DNA of 64,000 nt from Paragonimus skrjabini miyazakii (taxonomy: Eukaryota > Platyhelminthes > Trematoda > Plagiorchiida > Troglotrematidae), in assembly GCA_014338405.1 (NCBI GenBank), contig JTDE01000284.1:26740-90739 (forward strand), read 5' to 3'. The position numbers and the translations under genes were made by a program. The notes under the pieces are model-generated. The model ran no database searches and was not told the origin of the DNA. It was given only the letters and a program-made list of their open reading frames with translations. Shown one piece after another: positions 24,221-38,229 of this stretch (positions are counted from its first letter, which is position 1; each line of letters begins with the position of its first letter).

Positions 24221-27200
24221 TAGAATTTTCCCGTTACCTACTACGAGAAATCATGTTTTTTGCCGCGTTTGCGGAGACGAATCCTTGTCTGGATTTTTCG
24301 ATGAAAGCTTACATCAGCTGAAATGTAACACATGACCTTCACTGAATTTCCACACTAATGTTCTCTATACCGTAAACTTCCATTCTAATTTCCATAATAT
24401 AAACAGCTTTAAAATGTAGTACACAGTCTGAATGGGTACCGTCAGGAATAAGAAAGACAAAAAGATAATTTGAACCTCCCGGTGGTGGTGACCACGAGAC
24501 CTTTCAAACAAATGTGGTCGTACACCCCCCTGAAACCTGACAAATCGATTGTAAAAACCAGGGTTTAGGTACTAGAGTATTAGTACAGTTTAGGTAGTTC
24601 TAGACGAAAACCTACGCTAAAGCATGCAAATAGAATCAAACCAGATGTAATCTGCAGATACACTTTGATAAACTATGATCAACCCAAAGGCATTAATTCA
24701 AATAACTGAAAACTAAGAATGAATCATTAGCTCTCTAATAAGACACAGCATACATAACTAGTCACGTTTGAGTGGGTAACCATGACTGAAAACATTTAGA
24801 TCGAGTAAGAAACTATCAATGCAGAGAATATCAATCTAAAATTGAGACAAACAGAGATAAGCGGAAGCTAATCGTTAGACTAAGGGTAAGCTTAAGATAA
24901 GAAAAGTAGTTGACTTATGTAAATACCACAATTAATTGATTCAGTTAATAATAATAATTACAGGCAGTTAAAGAATGAACTCATAACTGCCAACTTTTAA
25001 CACCATGATAGTAAACAAACAGACTGTGTATAACGGTGTATCCCAACAAAATTGGTATAGTTGATGTATGCTTATTATTTGGAAGATACAACACATGAAA
25101 GCTTTTTACATAGTAGTTGTGCCGTAACCAATGAGATTGGTCAGAATATCTCAGCAGAATGCCTCTAATTTTGTGTCCATCCGGATATTTCACTGCTTCA
25201 TGACTTGCCATTCAAAATTTATGTCGAAAACAATATGGCAATTATTTGTCAGTGATGTACATTCAAAATGCCAGCTTTGAAAGGAATATGAAACGGTGGT
25301 TAAATGAACTCGGAATGGAGTCAACAAATGATTAACCGCATACGATAAACAATAGTTTATCTACTCACTTCTATTCGGTGAGTCGAGAAACGCGTACATA
25401 GATTGAGGAATATGGCGACAAACCACTGTTTTAATCATGGGATAACTTGGATTTTGTAAATTGTGCAAGTCGGCATCCCCCAGATTCAGTAAGAACCTTT
25501 CTCATTGCAAAGGTAGATTGATAAACAAAAAGGCGGAACTGATGTAGTGCATACTGACATTCCTGTAATCAAGGGTTCGGAAAACACTGATGAGTTTCTG
25601 TGAAAGAAATATATTTATTAGACATGATACACAATCATTCAAGCTAACGAAAAATTGCTTCATGTTACTTTTCTCTATGAGACTCAACAATTTCAGAGAG
25701 GAAGAATAGACTGGTTTAAGCAAGCATTGTAACGTAACAAACAAAAACCACTGAAGGTAAAAATCAGTTTAATTCACCAACTGTTCAAACCCAGACAAAA
25801 TAGACAATCTGAAAACGGATAAATTAATCGTTGTTTCAACATAAAACCAGGATTGAACAAACAGCTTTAATGTTATATCTTTGTTGTTCGTCAGTTTGCT
25901 TACTTTGTACTGGTCTAAGTAGGTTACAGCTTGTGGTGTTGCATGTGTAATTGTACTCAGTCAATAAGGTACTCTGATTTCTTGAACATCAGCTTGCACC
26001 TATACCTTTGTTTTCTTGTTTCATGGATAAGAACTGCTTACTGCAGCCAGTCCGAGGTCAATCTCTCATCACTTACGCAAGGTTTGAGTTCAGGAACTAT
26101 GATTATGGTTAATTAATGTACATAATTCCTTATACAATGGTGATACGTGAGTTTTAGACAAAAAATGACCATGGGGAAATAACGACTTTATATCGTAGTA
26201 TAGCGTAATCTCAAGACAGGTGACAGTACGGATACAGGTTGGTTTCAGAATCCACGTGAACAGGGGAACAAGAGCAAGTTCACCAACTGCAGTGTACATT
26301 TTGTACTTTTCAAGAAGTGAGGATGACTGGCACATGGCGGTCAATGTCACTAAACCTATTTCCCATTACTGTTGTTTTATCAAACTGTTGACATAAATAT
26401 GTACAACTGTGCTCGAGAGATAATTACTTGATTTGCTCAGTTCAGGTGTTAATACTATTGCGTCGAGGCTAGTTCCGGGGTTGCGCTAAGTCAATTACTC
26501 CATTTCTCTATTTATTGAACGACCACGCACCGTAATCTAATATTAGCAGTAGGACTGTATTGCCTTTTGGTTATTGAACGCTCTACAAGCCAGAAAGTTC
26601 CTCAATTTAATTTAAATTATGATTTACCTTAATTACATACAGACAGTGAACGGATGAAACAGTGACAAAACCACGTCAGTCCAACTGACATTGGGTTCGC
26701 ATGAACTAATTGAGCAACATGGAATGAAATGGTGATGACTTGTTGAATTCCAAATACGCACAATTAGGGATCGTATATGGAAACAATAAACAACGGTGTT
26801 ACGTTAGATAATACTGATTGTATTGATACAGACTGAGAAAACCCGCCAAAACGTGTCGAAGGGAAACAGAGTCTAATAAACGAAGCAGACTGGTAATTCC
26901 AGAGTGGACAGTTTGTGTAAAGAGTAACTTTCGTTTCATCTTTCATTGAAAAGTATGCTTTATTGCAAGTAATAGGCAGTGCGTTTTGTGTGTTTTACCT
27001 AACTGACTGGTAGATACAAGTGCGAAACCTTAGCTTTTGATCCTGAATACTAGGGTACTGCGAACGTTTGTTAATCGTTGCAACCTTTTTCTTCTACTAT
27101 GTTACTGGAAGACATACTGGACAACGACAAACCCATTAAAAACGCGCTTTCTGTCAGACGTACTTACAAATAAACATTTAGTCCAGCCGATATTCTAAGT

Positions 27201-28341
27201 TTTAGTTTAATCCTGGCATATATCCCGAAGACCCGCACGTAATAAGTCTGTATCTTTGATGGCAAGTAGTTATAAGCCGTTAACCATATAAGATTCTATC
27301 CCGGAAGTTGTTTCTTCTTAAAGTTGCTGCTTGGTTGATTGTGAACCAACCCCTAGAGATTATCCACTGCTCTCCGGACGTCATGTGACCTGATGGCAGC
27401 AAGCAACCCATAGATAACTGATAAACTCCCATGTAATATGTCTTGTTGGATCAGGGAGTGCAGTAAATCACTACCAGACGGTTACCAGTGAGCTGTAACA
27501 TTCATTTTGTTCTACGTAATTAAATAGATTGTCAACTTCTTTGCCTTGACATACGGAATACAGGTGACAATGCAGAGACTATCGTAATATTTTAGGTTGG
27601 CCAATATGCGTAGTATTGTGCAACACCAGTTTTTGGCACGAAAAGGACCTGCTATTTATCTTCCACACAAACAAGACCCTAACCTAATGATTTCTTTCTA
27701 AACAGGTCGACTGAAAAACGTTAGATTACATAAGTAGCTATCACATTTACAAACTTCTTTTTAATAACGCTTGTGGTATTTAATGTACCTTGTTGGAGAG
27801 GTATTCTCCTACTGTTTTGTAAATTCCGCTCAACACTGACCATTGTTACAGAATAGGGGACTACTATTTTGTTGAGGGGAAGGTTGGCGAAGCATGCGAT
27901 CAGCTAACTTTTTACGGGTAACCTGGAAGAATAAGTAGAGGTACAAGTAAAGGTAACCTTGTAATCGTTCACTGAGACAAATTTTCTGAAACATCGAGTG
28001 CTTTTCACAACAAATAACAGAATATATACGCCTACAAAATTTAAATTTTTACAATTGGCTGACCACCAAGTGAGGCAGAACGAGTATACAGAAATTTGTG
28101 GTGTGTCCTTCAATCTAATAATTTAAAGCCGATGAAAATCCCTGCTGATTTATGGCACGTCTGCCAATATAATGAGCAATTATAAACAACGGTAGGCAAG
28201 ATAAAAACAAGTGTTTTCTGGATATGCCAGATACCAATGCGATGTAGTCCACAGTGACTGCAACTCCATTGGTCACCACATGTTAGTATTAGAATGATGC
28301 CATACTTTTTGGTTCCAAATAGCCAGTGAAAAGTGCTTGTG
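24221..28341. other. No recognisable gene
   Basis: Open frames of up to 86 codons, all anonymous. The stretch lies downstream of PLE-4, and I found no GIY-YIG motif in it on the minus strand. Confidence 0.4.
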
Positions 28342-30129
28342 TTACGAGTAACCTCGTTTAACTACTGTATACCTCGAAATTGATTTGCAAAATGCTAGCC
28401 ATTGTAAAACAAATTTATATTTTGAACAAATTGAAATACATAATTCGCCTGCTAGAAATCTATGGTACAAAATGCGTCTGGCATGCTTATACAATGTTCT
28501 GGCCAATGCTCGCTTGTACTTCATTGGTGTGAAACTTGTGAAGTGCGTGTACTGAACAGTCCAGGTGGGTTTTCGATACACATTCCTTCTTACTGATCCA
28601 TCATCCTTGCGACCGATGAGGATGTCTAAAAACGATAGGCATCCGTTTTTTTCCAGCTCACAGGTGACTGTCAGATTAGCATGACATACGTTGAACCGGT
28701 TTACCATCTCATCGATCTTTGGCGTAGATTGTGCAAGCATGAGAATATCACCCACATAACATTTTTACAACGGCAGCAATGAAATGTCTCGAGCCATTCA
28801 CCTTTTTACCATCATCATGAAAAAATCCGTTAGCAAGGGTCATAGTGGACTTCCTATGGCGACTCCGTCTATTTGCCAGTAAGGCCCACTCTGAAAACTG
28901 AAACTGATATTTTCCGTGCATAGTAGTGGAGACAGTTTAAACAAATCCATGGGAATTTTTATATCAGAACCATCAGTCTCGATCGGACTGCATATAAATT
29001 CAATCGTCTCGTGTAATGTGACATTCGTAAACAGTAATTGAACGTCTACTGAACACATTACGTTTTCTGCTAGGCTGACTTTGTTGAAATCTTCAATTAA
29101 ATCAGATGAGTCTTTAACGGTATATGTGTCAAATTTCCGTTTTAATAGCTTAAGAGCCTGTAACAAACATCGAGCCAGTTTGTGTTTTGAGACATTGCTA
29201 ATAGATAGAATAGGTCTGAGTGGCACACCCGCTTTATGTGTTTTGGGTAAGCCATACAGTTGCGGTGCTGACGAACCGCTGGGTTTTAGAGATTTAAAAG
29301 TACCTTCATCAATTATTCGGTGTAGCAGCAACAAATCAAGGTGTCGAATTATTCGGCCTTCCATATCAGTAACCTTTTCCACTTCGTCGATACGTTGGAA
29401 TTTGCTTTCGTCATTCAGTATGAACAACATTTTTCGAACATACTCCTCTCTATCCATAACTGCGGCACCGGAAGATTTGTCTGGCCTCAACACGACAACG
29501 TTCTCAGACCTCAGGTCTTTTAGAGATTCAAGATGACGAGTTGTGAGAGCACATCTATCCCTTGATGGTTTCATAATGAACTCATAGGCAATGTCGGTCA
29601 GCTTTGTCTTAAACCAGTTATGATTGTCCAAGCTAGTAGTATGCAAATCTGATAACCGATCAAAAAGATTATCGAATTGGGCCTCTATCGATAGGCGGTC
29701 TAACTTATTTGAATGAACTTTGTAATCAAGTCCTAGCGACAATGCTTCTAACTGTAACACATCAAGTGGTATAGAAGATAGGTTCAGAACGTACTTACTG
29801 TGATCTTGAGTACATGGTTTATCTTCTGATTTCTCCGAAGACTTGTGGAGGCGTTCCAGATTCCATTTCTTCGTTCGATCAACAACCATTTTGCAAAAAT
29901 TAACAAACGCAATGCGACAGAGAACCGGCAGATTCTCCACAAGATGTACACGACGAGCATGAGTTTGACGTAATTCCATTATACGCGTTTGTACAGTTTC
30001 AATATGTGTAGTACTGATACGCGTTAGGTTCCCGACGCTAGGTTTCAGACGACTTATTCTCAAACATTTCAAGATAAACCGCGGATAACGACCCTTTGAT
30101 ATACAGTCGGAGAGACAACATATCTTCAT
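28342..30129 (-). mobile_element. PLE-4: Penelope-like RT with 429 open codons, then clustered stops
   Basis: The best-preserved coding stretch of the window. From an ATG at 30129 the frame is open for 429 codons. It has a basic N-terminal region, then RT landmarks: RPDK at residues 215-218, LYGLPKTHK at 291-299, the catalytic aspartate D362 in CSVDV, and IDGVAIGSPL at 420-429. The same frame is then broken by TGA (28840-28842), TGA (28798-28800) and TAA (28765-28767). It stays open to a TAA at 28342, passing FLDILIGRKDDGS and VYRKPTWTVQYTHF of the RT-nuclease linker. The active-site YVDD is YVGD (28747-28758), so the enzyme is dead even if the stops were read through. No GIY-YIG nuclease follows, so the 3' part is missing. 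All lesions are substitutions in one frame; no frameshift is seen. Confidence 0.92.
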
Positions 30130-30374
30130 TCATTCTCGAGCCATCTTGCATTTCGGCAACTATGTGTAAGCTTTAGACTCCCATGAACCTGAGAATTTTG
30201 CGTTATTGTTCTCCACCTAGTTTGCTGTTTTATTTTCTTCACCCCCACCCCAATAGTATCATATATATGTTCTTGGTTATTGTTGTTTGGTACTGAAGAG
30301 CCAATACGAAATGCTAACATCTACCACTGTCTGTCTTCTTACTGCTTTGTTCAAATTTATGAAGGGAACCAATT
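30130..30374. other. Junction between PLE-5 and PLE-4
   Basis: About 240 bases separate the two minus-strand PLEs. A 64-codon minus-strand frame (30126-30320) overlaps the PLE-4 start codon by a few bases and has no recognisable motif. It may be PLE-4 5' leader or the tail of PLE-5. Confidence 0.4.
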
Positions 30375-31150
30375 GTTTCAAATTTCTTTTCAAGCCGTTA
30401 GAACTAGCTCAGTGCAATCGTTCATCATATTGTGAGTTTCTGTGGATATTTACAACATCATTTGGCTGCTAGAATGTTCTTAGCATCACCTGCTCTGTCT
30501 GTAGTTCATCAAGAGTGAATAAACGCCTGACCCAGATAAATGGGGTTTAGACCAAACCATACTTGTATGCTATCAGGACAATGATACAAATCTAAAGATA
30601 TTATCTGCCGCATGTTACTTAATGATAGGCCGATTGCTTCATATGTTTCATCCTCACGTCTGGTGATGAGTATATCTAAAAATTTAAACTACCGTCTGAT
30701 TCACTTTCGTTAGACAAGGAAAAGTTTGGGTAAATAGAAAGTTCAAAAAAACAAACAAAAATGATCAATAACCATGGATTTTAGTGTCATCAACATATCG
30801 TTTATACAATTTGGCTTTGGCAGCGTTATTTGGAAATTATCGTTCAGTCAGTCTCAAAGAGTTGGTAACAATTATTGGGCCTAACGGACTAAGCACAGCC
30901 ACTTCGTTTATCTCTATGTAAGAAAGTCCTTCAACAATAAACCTACCACTTGCGCACAATGAGATGAGATCCTTCAGATTTTCAAGTGGAATGCTTATAT
31001 CACAGTAACAGCTGGGGTTGAAATCAAATCAGACTCTGACCTTCTCATGAACAAGAACGTTTGTAAATGTGACTAAACGTCAGTCGAATACATATCTTGA
31101 GAACTCACTGTTACGCGTTCTAATGTCTCTGCTAATCCAAACAATTCCCC
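30375..31150 (-). mobile_element. PLE-5: Penelope-like RT fragment retaining YVDD
   Basis: Minus-strand translation gives a PLE palm domain in several frames. It starts with MYSTDV then FTNVLVHEKV (motif A region, 31015-31070), then SIPLENLKDLISLC. VAVLSPLGP (compare VAMGSPLGP) and LYKRYVDD at 30786-30803 follow, with the catalytic YVDD intact at 30786-30797. Then come SDGSLNF, a shift, LDILITRRED (near 30660-30690) and RRLFTLDELQTEQVMLRTF (near 30470-30520) of the linker. Stops and at least three frameshifts interrupt it. N-terminal RT and nuclease domains are absent. It lies on the same strand as PLE-4 and just upstream of it. Confidence 0.8.
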
Positions 31151-31158
31151 TAGGCACT

Positions 31159-33244
31159 GGGGAAAGCGTTTTAGAAATGGAGCGTTGAATGTCAATTGCC
31201 GTCTTATGTGCGCGCGTCCATTCCCTGTATATTTATGTGTCCGTCGCATATAAGCTGCACGTTATACGTTTGTAACTAATGAGCCTAAAGGAAATGCAAA
31301 TATATCGAGACATACGTCTTTCACACTGATATAGTTGTAACTAGCATATATATATATAAATGCCATCAGGCGTGAAATATATTTCTTTAGTTTTTGTTAA
31401 GTTACCAAGTCCGGAAATAAAAATTACACAATTATTGAGCATCGAACCCGTCTTGTTGGTATATTTTCTGTGGTTCGTTAATACAGTTCCAGGTTCACCA
31501 GTGAGGTCAGAACAATCGACTTGTACAAGCACATTAGGGAGTCAATGAATTCCTTGAGTAGGAAACACTAAAAATTAGTACCCTTCTGAGCTGGTTACTA
31601 AAAATCGAAGTGCTTTTTTCAGCCAACTCTTAGAACCACAACTGTTGTTTACACCTGCCATTTCCACCCTCACTCTCACGAGTCCTGATTGAGTTGAACG
31701 TGTAGGGCTAACGAATTAAGTGGTGGGCAGGTTTTGTTTTTGTTGATGACCACTTGGTATTTCCATAACTTGACAACGTTAGCATTGCTAGTCAGACTGA
31801 AAGAACTACACCCACACAAACGGTACTATTATTGACATACCGACCTCCTTAGTTTGATGTGTCGGTACTTTAGAACGTCCTAGCATTTAGGCTGTTGACT
31901 TTTTGAGTTGTTCTGTATTGTGTAAATTGGATTGTCTCTGTAACCATAATAAAAGTGCAGGTTGGAATACGATTGACAAATGGAAACACATTTTGCGGAT
32001 TTTCCTCAGAAGATAAACTTAACGGTTAGCATTTTTAACATATGAGTAGCACTCCAAAATATGACATACCTATTACTTTCTGCAATATTGTTTCGAGTTG
32101 ACGGCTTATGAGCGAAACTTTTGTGAGTTCTGCAGTCCATCGTTGGACTGAACAACCTAAAAATGTTGAACGGATCGAAACTGCATTTTTACCAAAGATT
32201 TCATAGTCTTGTAACGTATAACCACTTTATCTAGATAGTCCCTGATTCACCTTTTGTTCTAGCAATTACATTACCGTTTGAAACAACTGTGAATAGAAAT
32301 GCATGCTTTAGAGTGCTAATGATCTCAGTGAGTGAGGTTTGAAACGGCACAAACATATCCGTGATTTTAAGTTGCTAAATTATCCTGTATCTGAACTGGA
32401 GACAACATATTTTTTGACATACCGAACAACGTTTCTTCTACCAACTGATCTGACTAGTTTTGAACTTTTGAACGAAAAGCATACTCGTGAAAGTTCAACA
32501 TTGTCAAACATGATCGCCTGTCATTTATTCAGTCTATTGTGAAGGCAATACCAGCACTTAACTTCGATTTATACTTTTGACTTATTGAACACATCTTCTT
32601 TGTAAATGACTAACTATTAATATATACGTGTTGTAACCACTGAAATGAAAAACAGTTGGGGCAATTAACTATCACCAACTACCATACTGACACGAGTAAA
32701 GGCTCCTTAGGTTTTACTTCCTGAATGCGAGTAGTAGGTCAGCTTGTTTCAGTAGAAGTCATATTTGCTGGCTGACACTGAGTATTGAAGTATCCTACGG
32801 ATTCACGGTTTGCTCGAAGCCAGCTCCATGGAACTGAAAAACTTCTCTGACTTTACAACGTAGCATATGCCTACCTCACGGCGTAATCTTTTGTTTTATG
32901 TCCAGTGTAACTTAGATTAACGATTCTCACTTTCTTCTGGGAGCATTTACTTCAAGGTCATTCCAATACTGTGACAAGTTGTGTGTGCTTTACAAGCAAG
33001 AACTTGTTCTTTATTTTAGCCTAAACACTCGACAAAACTATGCGCTTTTATCCTACTATTTTAAATTATTCTAAAATGTAGAATTCTCTACCACCATTTT
33101 TTTCCACAGCTGAATCCCATGAATTGAAAATCCTATCAAACTACTTATCGGTAAAAACATTTGACATATCATAACTAGGACTGTCTGAACCATCCTCTCA
33201 GGTTAGTCACTGTCCAGGACCCTTTGATGGATGGGTGGATATCA
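31159..33244. other. No recognisable gene
   Basis: Short anonymous open frames only (67 codons or fewer), apart from the AT microsatellite inside it. Confidence 0.4.
31345..31358. repeat. AT dinucleotide microsatellite
   Basis: About seven AT units in a row after CTAGC; ordinary simple repeat. Confidence 0.8.
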
Positions 33245-33365
33245 GATTTGTGAGCTGTGGGCGTGGCTTCGTAGTGCAACTGATAAAACATTTTTGCACC
33301 TGGGCATTTTGTTTCTGTCGCTGGCCTGAGTAAAGATGATGCGCAAATTTTCCCCAATTGGAGCC
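33245..33365 (+). repeat. SINE family B, copy 1 (tRNA-derived)
   Basis: GGCGTGGCTTCGTAGTGCAA at 33261-33280 and TTTTGTTTCTGTCGCTGGCC near 33307-33326 align with the reverse complement of 46310-46420. The A-box-like string TAGTGCAACTG is at 33272-33282. A decayed B box (GGCCTGAG) is near 33323. The head differs from family A, so this is a separate tRNA-derived family. The 89-codon minus-strand open frame overlapping it is not considered coding. Confidence 0.6.
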
Positions 33366-36300
33366 TTCCAAATAAAAATGCTATCAATTTATATGGCTGT
33401 TTGTAACCTTGTTCGTAAACTACAGCTTCATGTTTGTTAATCACTAGTATATTCGCAGACTTCCAAAATTAAAACCATTGTATCTCACAGCGTGTTTCTC
33501 CACTTTATCTGGGAACCATTTTCAAATTGGTTGCATAGACCACCTTCTAATGCTTCACTACAATCGGAGCGAATTTGGTGGGCATATTTAGGGCTTTATT
33601 TGTGTTGTTGATTGATCCTGTTTAGATCCGAAATATCTGGGCTTCTTAAGGAATATATAGTACACATTTGACAGTTACACTCCAAAAAGATTACAAGTGT
33701 CGAAGTTTTTCGTGTAATCTCGACCAACGTGATGATTTTTAAGCGATCTATTTACCACAAACATTTTACCTTAAAATCACCTTGTAATCTTCCTTGTTTT
33801 ATTGTTTTTTAAATAATTACTTCGATATTTTTTAATATTCTTCAATACACAAAAAAGGTAATATATTCATTTTCCGAGATGGTTTGTTATTTGGTGTCAC
33901 GTCATATCTGACCAAGAACTCTAATATGACCTTTCGCTGTACCTGTTCGCCAATTGCCACGTGAACAAGAATAAACCCGTAGTTTACGGTTATGCGACGA
34001 AGTGCGTCCCACTATTTCCTGATTTGATTTGTTTTTAAAAGATCAAACTTCTCCTTCGTTGCCAGTCCCAAGATCGGTGTCCTACTTACTAGACTCTTTA
34101 ATGTAATTTGTAAAAGTCCTGATTGATTTTCACAGAGTGCCAATCACTTGCAATTGGAGATCAGTTGCTTCTATCTTGGTTCTCTTTGTCAACAAGCTGG
34201 ATTAACTGGATGACCATGGCTCACGCTTTTTGAAATGAATATAAACCATATCAGTCAACCGTAGTGGTTATTGAGTAATTGTTAATGAGTTCAGCCATTG
34301 TGTCAAGAAAGAGACCAATGGAAAAACAGCATACGTATTAACAAAAGTTAGCGATTTTCCTGTAAAAATTAGCTGAGATTTGAACAAACTGGACTGAAGG
34401 ACAAGAACAGCAGCCAAACACCGCCTTTGTTTAGATCTGACCATCATTTCCGTTATTATCTTTTCCCTTGGGTTTTATATTAGAAATCCAAAATGTCATT
34501 GCGTTCATGCAAACAAGTGTTAACCACCATTCTCCTGAAAACAAAATGCTATGGCAACCGGAAGATTAGTTAACTTTGATGAATAGCCTGTTCGTTGATG
34601 GTCAAACAACAAACTATACTTAAGGATTACTAAGGGCTTCATTGTTTCTATCATTAAATTGATGTAATGTTACAAATCATACCAATTCTCTTTCATATGC
34701 GCGTCAGTCTACCTTATAGGATCATTACTTCGATGAATGTGCACAGAACAGCATGTATCGAATAAATTTAATGGATCGCTAAAGCACTGAAACGAAACGG
34801 AACAAAACAAGCTTTTCAGCTGCAACGTGGTAGAAGAGACACCATCATGAATTCAGAAATAAGTGTACAAAGTTCCACACCTAAACTGTTGTTGAGTTTG
34901 TTACAAAACTGCTTTAGCATCCATAGTAAATTGTGATGACACTTCAATCGAGTTTCAGAGAATTTTCTTGGTTTCACATTCAAACAAATTCAAACAGTTT
35001 AATCAGTATAATCAAATAACTTAAGCTCCTCAGCGCTATTTGAACAGCTGTTTGTGTAAAATTTCCAAAGCACACAAAACGTTTAGTTAAAAACGTGCAA
35101 ACGTTTCATCGAGCAAGACATCACTCAGGTCATACTGCCAGAAGTACGCTGAACATAACCAGAAACTGGAGATCCGTAAGGGATCTCATCACCCAAACAT
35201 GAAGCATCAGCTTTTACCAAAATAAAACGTATTCTTGCATTTTGTTTTAAAGTGTTCCATCAGTTCTTATTAAAATTGAGTCATTTACCCACTTTCAAAA
35301 CAAAATTTTGACGCTTATTTGTGAGAGTATGGTGCGACTGAGAAGTTTACTTGTAAAAAGAAGGTATACACGTTTACCATTACTTCTTAAAAGTTTGGTC
35401 CATACCCAAATCGACTTTAGTTTTACAAAGATACCGTAATGCATGGGTGGTCGAGTGCAACAGCTTAGATAAATCAATTACTGTTTAGCCAATCACATTA
35501 GCCAGTTGATGGTATTTGATTTCAGTGAAAGACCAACTTCAAAGGCTGTGGGATACAGACGTCTATTTCATTAGCCTGATTGTTTTTTAATGTCACCTAC
35601 CTCGAACAGTAAATTATCGGTACGAAGTCATATCGTTAAATCGGCTTGATTCCTATTAACAGTAGTTTGGGTTTAACTTGCATTTTTGTCTGTTGGTAAC
35701 TAATGACAATATAAACTTTCGTTTTGGCTCTTGTGTACACGATGAATGCTTGCACTTCGAAGGGTCTTCTGCTTATTTTCCCAGTTTCTCCACAAGTTCG
35801 TTTGCTGAAGAGAATATTCGTACCAGGAGTAAAGCCAAAAGCTACATGCAATCTAATAGACATTTTGGATTACATAAAATGTTCAAATTCTTTTCATGTT
35901 TTTCAAATTGCATAAATGTAAATCTGAATTTTCTGTTTGAATGAATTATAAATTCGTTTCCTCTAGCCGAATTCTTAGTGTACTGCAATGAAGATTCAAG
36001 TGTGCTTTACTTTGTACAACAAGACGTTGGTTATTTTTCATTGGGTGATAGAGAAGTGAAGATTGAATGAACATTGAATATGTGCAGATCAGTCTTTGTA
36101 CCGAAGTAGGCATTTTGATTACAGTTGCTGTTGACTCACCTAACACATTCTGTTTAATTCGTCTGGCTCCCTTTGTGATGTTTATAAATTAGTGAATGTA
36201 AACACTACACTGCTCAAGTTGTTGCGAATATGGAGCTGTTAAGAATAACCTGTTCTTTTCATATTGGTCTATGGGCCCACAAACCCATCGTGCACAGCAT

Positions 36301-38229
36301 TCCTAGTGGAGCCTTACGAATTATGCGTTCGTCTGTTTACAAATTTTTTTAATTACCGAGCAGTCAGGTCACACTGATTTTCTTCTTCGATGTAATTTGT
36401 TGGCGACAGAAATACCAGACTTACTTTTGGAAATGTAAATTGAACGTCATTCACAATTGACTACAGCTTTTAAACATGGGTAAATATTTTGACCAGCCTG
36501 TATTGAAGTGGCCAGCTGGGCTAAAATTTGGTTATTGCTGGAGCCAGTTAGTGGTGCGTTTCTCTGTTATAACAAACACTCAAACATCAGTCAATATTAT
36601 GACAAAATTCTTTTGTTGATCAATGGATGATTGACAGTAAACGTGAACAGGGGTTTGCATTCGATATTGAGGTCAATATGTACTACTGATAAACTGGAAC
36701 AACGATAAAGCTGGAATGTGGTACTTATTCTAAAAACGAGCGGGCCGAAAAGTCTGTGTGAAGTCAAGTTTCGGTGATGCTCCAAATATGTCAACCAGAT
36801 CTCAGAATGCTCGAGGGCTACAATTATTACTTCCTACCATTAGGAAAGATTCATTTATTAGGGAAAGTGCAGTGAAACACTGACTCATAAATATTGCTTC
36901 TTTAACAGTGTACTTTATCATCTATGGAGCAGAAAAAACATCGTCTCAGACAGTAATTAATGTGGATCGGTCATCAGACCAAGCCAGCATAATTCTTAGT
37001 AGACATCTAAATTCAGTATAATGTTGTAATAAATAAAAAAAGGTCGAAGATGACAAGAGGTATGTTGAAGAAAACTGTTATCCTGATTACTCTTAGCTGT
37101 AATTGTTGCATCTTTTTCATTACCTGTATTTGTGCTCAAATACAAATCTGATTCCTCGGGGATAAACTCAATAAGATGCTCTGTTGAATATACAGATAAG
37201 TAAGAAAATCCTATACTGATGTTTGTCATTTACCAAAGTAATGCATACTTGCACTCGACCTTTCTGGGCACGGTGGTCTTGGTGACATCCCTGTCATTCA
37301 GACTGTAGCGCAAAACGACTGTTCAGCATCCAAGAAGATCTAATGATACAATGAACACACTGCACTATCATGTATTAAATTTTTGTTGGTCTACGCTTTT
37401 GTATCAGACAGACACCTATATTCGTACTGACTAACTGTAAGATAACACGAAACGTTCTTGTTACGACATACTGCTAACTCCTTTTTGAAGGGTTTCTGCA
37501 TTCCTGCAATTTCTGTCATAGCACGTGATCCGAGCACGAATTACATGCATTATTTCAGTAGTAAATTTAACTATACTGGAACTTTGTGTTGGAAGGCAAA
37601 TGCTCCTGGTTGATTAGCTGGTACAGTAAAACAGCGATGCGGATATTGAGTAATGATTCAAAAATCTCAAACTGTGGTCCAACCGCCAAAATTCCGTCAA
37701 TCGGAAAGCCAGTCTGCCTACATCGTGACTGAAGATGGACTAAGTCCTTAATCCCTGTTGGAATACCAGATATCTTCCATTTGCCTATGTAAACCGCTCT
37801 CTGTTTTATTCCCACTAGCTTTTGACGCAGTTTGTAATGCAGACATATTTCCGAGGACGGCAGTAGAAGTTCAATAAGTTGTTATTTTGTCGTAAGACGA
37901 ATTTTACAGCTAAACAGCAGGAGGTATGTTGTGATGTTGCTAACAGCATCAGAGAGAATCTAAATGATGGACTGACTGCTAACAATGACGCAGAACTACG
38001 GAGGAATTTGTCGATTAAGCACGATTTCACGTTTATTGGTGACCTTGTGGTTTGTGAACTCAGGTATGGTGTAACGGTGGCAACATTAGAAGAGTTCGCC
38101 CCGTTATTCCAGAAACCCCGTCATAAAATACCCAACGTGCCAGTGATGACTACGCTACTGCCGATAATGTTTCAGTGAGTAACTGACCTCACGAATGACG
38201 TCTGTCATCTGGTATCTATGTTGCAGAGT
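33366..38229. other. No recognisable gene
   Basis: AT-rich, with anonymous open frames up to 99 codons (37879-38178, plus). Overlapping frames on both strands at 35636-35944 and 37815-38178 are likely chance. Confidence 0.4.

Noticed and set aside
25566..25600. Hammerhead ribozyme core (CTGATGAG followed by GAAA)
   Set aside because: PLEs and flatworm retroposons can carry hammerheads, so I looked for them. Here the required G-C pair at the base of stem II is absent and stems I and III do not form convincingly.
29081..29536. 151-codon plus-strand open frame
   Set aside because: Lies entirely antisense to the conserved PLE-4 RT frame; its openness follows from the coding bias of the other strand.
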